A DNA stretch of 64,000 nt from Tieghemiomyces parasiticus (Eukaryota; Kickxellomycota; Dimargaritomycetes; Dimargaritales; Dimargaritaceae), in NCBI GenBank assembly GCA_027575765.1, contig JANBPT010000161.1, forward strand, positions 1 through 64,000, read 5' to 3'. Below the pieces are notes generated by a model. That model saw only the letters and a program-made list of their open reading frames with translations. It was not told the DNA's origin and searched no databases. A program made the position numbers and the translations under genes. Every line of letters starts with the position of its first letter. Positions within the stretch are counted from its first letter, which is position 1. Shown in pieces: positions 57,906 through 64,000 of the stretch.

Positions 57906-59654
57906 GGTTATAGGTTATATATAAAAAAGGGTACTTAGCGGGAACTTAGGTAATCGATGTGGTTGTTAGCTCCGAGGTCCTTTATATCCGTTAAGTACCA
58001 AAAACGCTGGACTACTAGAGCCAGACGCAATGCTCAGAATTACCTAGCTCTACAGCGGTAAGCAGTGGAATATAACATGTGCGGAACATCAGAGGGTTAC
58101 TCATCGAGTGTAATAAAAAACCGGGATTGTCAAATCGAAAGCGTAAACGAGACAGTCGACCCCGATTACAGCGATACCCCAGCTGCCAACCGTGCGCCAA
58201 TAATAGCGACATTATCCATGAATAGGTGGTATAGTTGGAGGATTATAGGAGGTGAGGGGGGGGTAGGTGCTATCGCGCCTTTAGAGGAGAAACAAACACT
58301 CCATTAGAGAGCCTAGTAGATATATATTGGCGGGTTAGTAAGGAACACGCAGAGACGATCAGTATACTCACAGATCAGCTGAAGCATGGTAACTGGGCCG
58401 GGAGGTATGGAAGTGGTAACGATGCGCGGGAGTTGTTAGAGTCCTCGGGTCTTGATCCTTCGGGTCTCAAAAACGGCAACTTTATATGGTACACATCAGT
58501 GTGGGTTGCTTTTAGGAGAGGCATAAGTGGCTACACTTTCCAGTAGATGGAGGGCGCGCACCACCCACTTCCCTCTAAATGGCCTAGTTTGGCAGGGGAG
58601 GAGAGGATGTACACCCATCAATTCTCACTCTATCCTCCGCACTCCCGCCTCCATTCCTCCTCTGCTCTCACCCACCTCTTGCACAGTGTACCGTGCTACC
58701 GTGTTCAGCCGGATTATCCTACTGCTTCGTTGCATTGGCGAGTCAACCCTACCTGGTGAGCCGGACCTACGGCTAATATATTACCATCGACCCCTGGCCA
58801 CGATTTTCTCTACACACTGATGGCCCTACAGGCAACGTACAGTATGTCTGAAAGCCCTACAGAAGTCAGAATCTGAAAAGGGTTCAAACCTCACCCTTCC
58901 TCTCCCCTTGTTACAGAAGACCCGGACTCTCGACCCACCAATTTGGCGGGGTTGTGATCGACCAGTCGCTTTCCTGACCCTAAGCCAACTGGGTGTGGAT
59001 AGAGGGGCCCAGCAGTAGAGATTTAGCACGAGAACGATAGAGAGAGGTGAATACCGGGTTAGAGGACACGATCTGTGGCCTGACCTGAGCCCCCTGTTGA
59101 GGACTTGCAGATCTTCTATGGTTACTAACCATTTCTCGCTTGCCACAGTGAACCTGTAAGCCCCCTACAGAAACCCCTGCCTCTGACCATGAGAGGGCTT
59201 GCTACCATCCGGTCTTGGAGTCTGTGGTAGATACTGTAAGCACTATTGTTTCCCCCCCCCCCAAAAAAAAAAGAGGGGGGACGAGGGCGTAGGCACTTGG
59301 TGGACGGAATCAATCCTCTCACCCTCCCTCCAGGTTACGTCCTCCTCTCCGGGATGTAAAGCCGCTCACTATATCATGTACAACGGATTGCTTGCTTTCC
59401 ATCAAGCTGCCATAATGCCACACGAACCTGACATCTATAAAGTATAGCAAACCTCAGTGGTGCCACACACACAAAGCATAGTACAGAGTCAGGAAGGGGA
59501 TAATTAAGTAACTGCCAACTCTTGGACATTTTCTTCAGGGAACTCAGGGTCACTGGACGACAGTACACGGATACTATGTTATACTAGCTAGAAAGGCAGA
59601 AGATTAAATAAAGTAACGCGTCATGCAAATAATGAAACTAGCAGCGGACCCCGG
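57906..59654. other. Spacer between receptor-like copies
   Basis: About 1.75 kb. No supported exon; I looked for a first exon of the broken copy and found none. A C/T-rich tract on the plus strand spans about 58610-58700, and C10A10-like homopolymers lie near 59251-59272. Confidence 0.45.
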
Positions 59655-61010
59655 TTACACGAGATACGACTTCTCGTCCATAGGTTTTGTCGGCGCAAAA
59701 AGGGAGCGGACATCTGTGAGCTCGGCGTCCGACACTGACGCTGGGTAAACAACATCTTTCTTACCCGGCATGGCCACCACCACGTCCTCCTCCATCGGCG
59801 TCATGGTTTCCGTCACCGAACCCTTCAGGGTCGTACCGTTATCGGCCCGGGAAGCAGTGCCGCTAGATGACTTGAATTCCGCCAGCCCGTCCATAGCTAG
59901 GGTCTCTTGGAAACGTGCTAGGTAGTTTTGACGGTCAAACAGGTACCCATAGAGCGGCCGTGCTAGGGACGCCCAGAAGTACAGGTTGACCGCGATGAGC
60001 GAAAGGTTAAGCATGATGAAGCGGCCCCAACTGTGCAGCCAAACGACCTTCATACCGGTCACGCCCATCACGATGACCAGTACAGTAAACCCGGCGGTAC
60101 TGGTCATGGTCTCAAGGTACTCATTGAAAGACTTGCGTACGTTGCGGAGGAGGATGGCCAGGACGATGGCAACGACTGTCAGGTAGTAAAGGGCGACACA
60201 GAATAACACGGAATAGCCTGGGCTGTACATGCATGTTCCCGGTTGATCACCATTGGTGGTATACACCCAGCCAGGTATGGCAGTGCTCAGGATGGGGAAT
60301 ATCATCGGGAGCAAGCACATGCTGGCAAAAATACCGTAGAAGTAGCGACCCCCGATGGGCTGCATACGCACGAGCAACCAGTATAGGATCCACATGCGGT
60401 AGTTGACCACAACCAGGTAGAAGAGGAGGCCTGCGGAGTACATGAGCCAAACGTTTAGGATGATGCAGGAGGCCCGGGAATATGCGAGGGCCTTCGTCTC
60501 CAGCCCAATCAGCTGGCCTAACCAGTAGATAAATCCGGCTGGTAGCGTGGGTTTACATACCAGGAGTTTAGGGAGATAAGGCGCGGTGCGTGAGGAGAAA
60601 TTAAGAGTGTAAATGTATGATTAGAAGCCGGGTAATGAGTTATTGAGTGGGATGCCTTTTGGGGCACTCTTTTTCGTACATAAAAAGAAAAGGGGAATAT
60701 TTGCATATCAGCCCCAAAAATTCTGAACCTCAATTCACTGGTCCCCCAGGTAACCCGGGCCAATGGGTTCCGTATGGGAGGAGGTCATAGAAGGTTATGA
60801 GCACCACTTACATATCTGTAGTATAAATAGAACCTTGATATTACGCGTCCGGAAAGGGATAAATGTCCGTTTCTTGAGCAGCAATAGGATGAAAACGCTA
60901 ATGTTGGCAACGTAGCAGACAACCCCTAGCGCAATGGACGCGATGTCCAATCCATCAAAAGGGTCGGGTATCCAGACCCCGTCTGCGCCGGATTCCGGTG
61001 TCGTGGTCAT
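59655..61010 (-). CDS. Seven-transmembrane receptor-like protein, copy A
   Basis: Two exons: 61010-60812 and 60538-59655, with a 273-nt intron (GTAAGT..CCAG) and matching phase, giving 360 residues. Seven hydrophobic segments can be placed: about 24-46, in the span across the splice site (NIKVLFILQI then SGFIYWLGQLIGL), ASCIILNVWLMYSAGLLFYL, FYGIFASMCLLPMIFPIL, SVLFCVALYYLTVVAIVLAIL, STAGFTVLVIVMGVTG and FIMLNLSLIAVNLYFW. Loops carry RNVRKSFNEY and RPLYGYLFDRQNYLARFQ. The short extracellular N-terminus (about 20 residues) lacks a signal peptide. A roughly 100-residue cytoplasmic tail ends VSDAELTDVRSLFAP..DEKSYLV. The design and the R-P-L..F..N-Y-L..F end of helix 7 recall the membrane part of fungal 7TM-RGS receptors, but no RGS domain follows. 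G-protein coupling and ligand are inference. It is a clear paralogue of the gene at 62911. Confidence 0.82.
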
Positions 61011-61765
61011 GGCTGGTGTTTTGAGAGTTGCCGTGTACCTAGCTGGGCAGCTGTGGTAAATTTAAGCAGACCGCCACGACGGGGTGACAGCAGGTATGAC
61101 AAGGATAGTGGTCTCGGTGGCACTAATGGGCAGACTAGACAAGAGGTTGTGACTGCGTTGGGTAGAACTTCGTATTGTAAGGTATGGAGAGAACAAAAAA
61201 GAAGGGGGGGGGGCGAAGTAGAGGTGCGGCGACACCACAGTAAGACAATGCAATGCTCAGACAGAAGTGTCAAGTGTGTCATGCAGGATTGGAAACTTGC
61301 TCTTTTACAGAGATAAACAAGCGCGATGGAATGGAAATCTAAACTGGACTATCGAGAGGTCCGGCAGAGCTGCCTATATAGTGGCCGACCTGAGCTCCGC
61401 TACATATGGGGTTGTGCACCCATAACTATCACTTCGACTCCAGTATTCCCACATTTCCTGTTTCCTCATACCTTAACACAATATCCTTGAGTCGAAATGA
61501 GGGCCATACACCCTCTTTTCGCCTGCATGGCAAACATCCCGCCCTAAGGATTTCCTGGTTCATTTCATTGGCGAAGTTCTCTTTGTAGAGAACCAGTATT
61601 ACTACTACCGCTAGCTCACGCTTGTCCCTTCACTGTGGAAACAAGGTTGGAGGATAAGTCACTACTCACGGCGATCCAGCGGAAAACCCGTCATCCGTAG
61701 TACGTCGTGAACGGATTAGGAGGAACAGGCGGGGAGGAGATCAACTTCAGCGTATGTGGAATAGA

Positions 61766-61773
61766 GAAGAGGA

Positions 61774-61804
<31 letters not shown>

Positions 61805-61807
61805 GAA
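61766..61807. repeat. (GA/GACA)n microsatellite
   Basis: Purine-rich tandem of GAGA and GACAGA units in the spacer between receptor copies A and B. Confidence 0.75.
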
Positions 61808-62644
61808 CGACAGGAAGCATGGCACGGGGACGAGATGGATAGGGTATGCCACGGGAATGGCCGGATGGGCGGCCTTTGATTGACGAGAATGAAATGCGCA
61901 ACAATGGAGGTATCGCAGGTCGCTTGGTCAGTAAATCCATAGTCAATTACTGATGGTGAGAATCGTAGCTAGCCAGCAGTGCGGTCTATATAATTTAATC
62001 ACCCCTTCTAAACCGACCCTACAGCATGAACTTGATGACGGACTATTAATATAGGGAGAGCACATACTCAACGAGCATCCACCAATATCACATTTCCCGG
62101 GTTTCTCCTCCCAGATATTGGTATCGCCCAGTCAACGATCAAGCCGATGTGCCCCCCATGATGGTCAATAATCTCCGAATTTAACGCCCCGGCTGCTTTT
62201 TTTTAATCATTGTCTAAGCTACACATAGACGACGCCAACCAGCCATTCACCCTAGTCCATATCGACAGCCCACAAGTCTCCTCCAGATGAGGCCAAGCAG
62301 GCAGCCCAATCATTTGGTGCAGGCCGATGGCGATGGAGAGAGAGAGAAAGGGAGAAGGTGACTGGTCGATGGGAAACCAAAGCATCCACTTCCTTTTCGG
62401 TAGCAATGAGCCGTATGGTTTGGTGCGTTGTGGGAATACAACCACGACCTCTCCTAACGCGCTGACAGTGATTGAACTGAGTTGAGTGAATTTACTACTG
62501 TGAAGCGTGGGCAGTTTTCTCCGCCCCCCCCCTGGTAACTATTGAGAACAGGCCTCTACATATGCCCTGGCCGCCACTTCTATTTGTAAGTCCATCTCGG
62601 GCAATTGCGGCACGGTACGACACGACACGGCCAGGCCGGGTAGT

Positions 62645-62674
62645 GAGGAGGAGGAGGAGGAGGAGGAGGAGGAG
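62645..62674. repeat. (GAG)10 microsatellite
   Basis: Ten perfect GAG units, downstream of receptor copy B and outside any supported reading frame. Confidence 0.85.
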
Positions 62675-62910
62675 CGGGAACGACTGAGGGAGCATGGTCC
62701 ATTACTATAGGCAAAGCGCTTGTGCTAAAGAGTGGAGATAAGTCTCCAATGACGGCTTGAGACTTCCACCTTGTTATTAACAGGGTAAAGCTTGGTCGTC
62801 AGGCTGGTGGCAGTAAATTCTACAAGTGGCAATTTATTGACGCGGTCCTGAGATAGCGGCTTAACGGAACAACCCAACTAACCGCCGACATCATGTTTTA
62901 ACATCTCCTA

Positions 62911-64000
62911 TCATACGAGGTACGCCTTCTCATCCAACGGTTTCGATGGGGCAAACAGGGACCGGACGTTAGTTAGTTCGGCATCGGAAACGGAATTTTG
63001 GTAGACGGAAAACTCCTTGGCCGGTTCCGCTTCAATCGCCTCCGCCGGTGTCTCGGTCCCCGTCACGGACGCCTTTACCGCGGTAGCTTCGGAACGGGAC
63101 GCCGTACCGCCGCCGGACGACTGGAGACCAGTCAGTCCATCCATAGCCAAAGTCTCCTGGAAACGTGCCAGATAGTTTTGACGGTCGAAGAGGTAGCCGT
63201 AGAGCGGGCGGGACAGCGAAATCCAAAAATAGAGATTGACGGTGACGAGCGAGAGGGTTAAGATGATAAAACGGCCCCAGCCGTGTAAAAAGATGTACTG
63301 GGATCCCGTGACACCCGTGACGATGGCCAGTATGACAAACCCGGCGGTGCTGATCATGGACTCGCGGTACTCGTTGAAGGTCTTGCGGACGTTGCGCAGG
63401 AGGACGGATAGGACGACCGCCACCGCCACCAAGTAATATAGGGCGAAAGAGAAGTAGATATGGTAGGCCACGGTATAGCGGCAGTTACCTTTGCGGTCAC
63501 CTTCGGAAGCGGTTACCCACCCAGGAATCGCGGTACTGAGAACGGGGAACAGTATCGCAGGTATGCAAAGACAGGCGAAAACGCCGTAGAAAGCGCGACC
63601 CCCGATGGGTCTCATGCGGATTAGAAGCCAGTAAAGGATCCAGATCCGGTAATTAACTACGATCAGGTATAGGTGAAGACCGCAGAAATACATGAGCCAG
63701 GCTTCGTAGATGATGCAGGAGGCCCGCGAGAGCGGCAGATATGGCATGTTCAGATGAATTAGCTGCAGTATCCAATATAGAAATCCGCCTAGTCGGGTGT
63801 GCAAGCGATAAAAGATTGACCGTGTAGGAAGGGGGGAGGAGGCCGGAGACAGTGTGGATTTTTAACATGAGGGGTAGGTTAGCTCCTATGCCGGGCAAAG
63901 CTTTGGACCAGCTAATAGGCTGTGGATTAGTGTGCCTTCAACGGGTTGACAGTACATAAAAAGCCGTCGACATTCATTAGCACTCGACAGGCAGCACTTA
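62911..64000 (-). CDS. Seven-transmembrane receptor-like protein, copy B (5' partial)
   Basis: The visible coding part is exon 2, 63788-62911 (292 codons including the stop plus two bases). It starts after a CTAG acceptor with GC GGA TTT CTA TAT TGG, in the same position and phase as exon 2 of copy A. The intron runs to the window edge, where the minus strand begins TAAGTG, the body of a GTAAGTG donor. Exon 1 therefore ends just outside the window. The six remaining membrane segments match copy A closely: SRASCII, MRPIGGRAFYG, LRNVRKTFNEY, TVNLYFWISLSRPLYGYLF and DRQNYLARFQETLAMDGL. The cytoplasmic tail differs in its middle but ends with the same VSDAELTNVRSLFAP..DEKAYLV. This tail conservation between otherwise diverging tails points to a functional module. 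Family and role as for copy A; ligand unknown. Confidence 0.82.

Larger units (their letters stand above)
61011..62910. other. Spacer between receptor copies A and B
   Basis: About 1.9 kb with no supported gene. It carries the promoter of copy A, with a TATATA string near 61375 some 365 bases upstream of its ATG, and two purine microsatellites. Confidence 0.45.

Overview
This window reads as nuclear DNA from a fungus. It holds widely spaced genes on both strands. About half of them are split by introns with GTAAGT- or GTAGGT-like donors and CAG or TAG acceptors. The products include a Hal4/Hal5-type kinase, a Tea1/Kel-type kelch coiled-coil protein, a secreted tyrosinase, a mitochondrial aconitase and an AP-1 sigma adaptin. 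A placement among early-diverging fungi is only an impression from divergent family members and long introns (about 120-270 nt). No rRNA, tRNA, CRISPR array, transposase or reverse transcriptase was recognised.

Layout. 1-1147: no gene seen. 1148-5338: two minus-strand genes, a glutamine synthetase-like ligase (3 exons) and a secreted tyrosinase (1 exon). 5339-9356: no supported gene. 9357-11576: an unrecognised four-exon basic protein (+) converging on a MAPEG-type membrane protein (-). 11577-26204: 14.6 kb without a supported gene; its last 3 kb is strongly C/T-rich and leads into a Hal4/5-like kinase (26205-28529, +). 29346-29890: a candidate single-pass membrane protein with PY motifs whose frame is broken. 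31277-33993: a Pof1-like nucleotidyltransferase and methionine sulfoxide reductase A, both minus. 35549-38522: mitochondrial aconitase (+), four exons including an 18-nt exon. 40657-44652: an intronless 1331-residue kelch/coiled-coil protein (-) with a 2-kb pyrimidine-rich upstream zone. 46.8-49.8 kb: a GC-rich island and gene-poor DNA. 49789-52555: a FEN1/XPG-family nuclease (-) and the elongation factor Elf1/ELOF1 (+), divergently arranged. 52956-54818: a five-exon UBXN4/erasin-like gene (+), converging on a six-exon AP-1 sigma gene (55253-56433, -). 57181-64000: a same-strand cluster of seven-transmembrane receptor-like genes. It holds two well-preserved paralogues, the last cut by the window edge exactly at its splice donor, and one divergent, frame-disrupted relative.

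How the genes relate. Most are unrelated housekeeping genes: TCA cycle, vesicle traffic, transcription elongation, ERAD, DNA repair and redox repair. The functional cluster is the 7TM array. The kinase and the kelch protein share an unusual trait: kilobase-scale polypyrimidine bias on the coding strand upstream of the start. Exon joins were worked out by hand from splice signals, reading phase and family motifs; transcripts would settle them. Several reading frames can be extended upstream only through non-ATG codons, so I chose the first sensible ATG.
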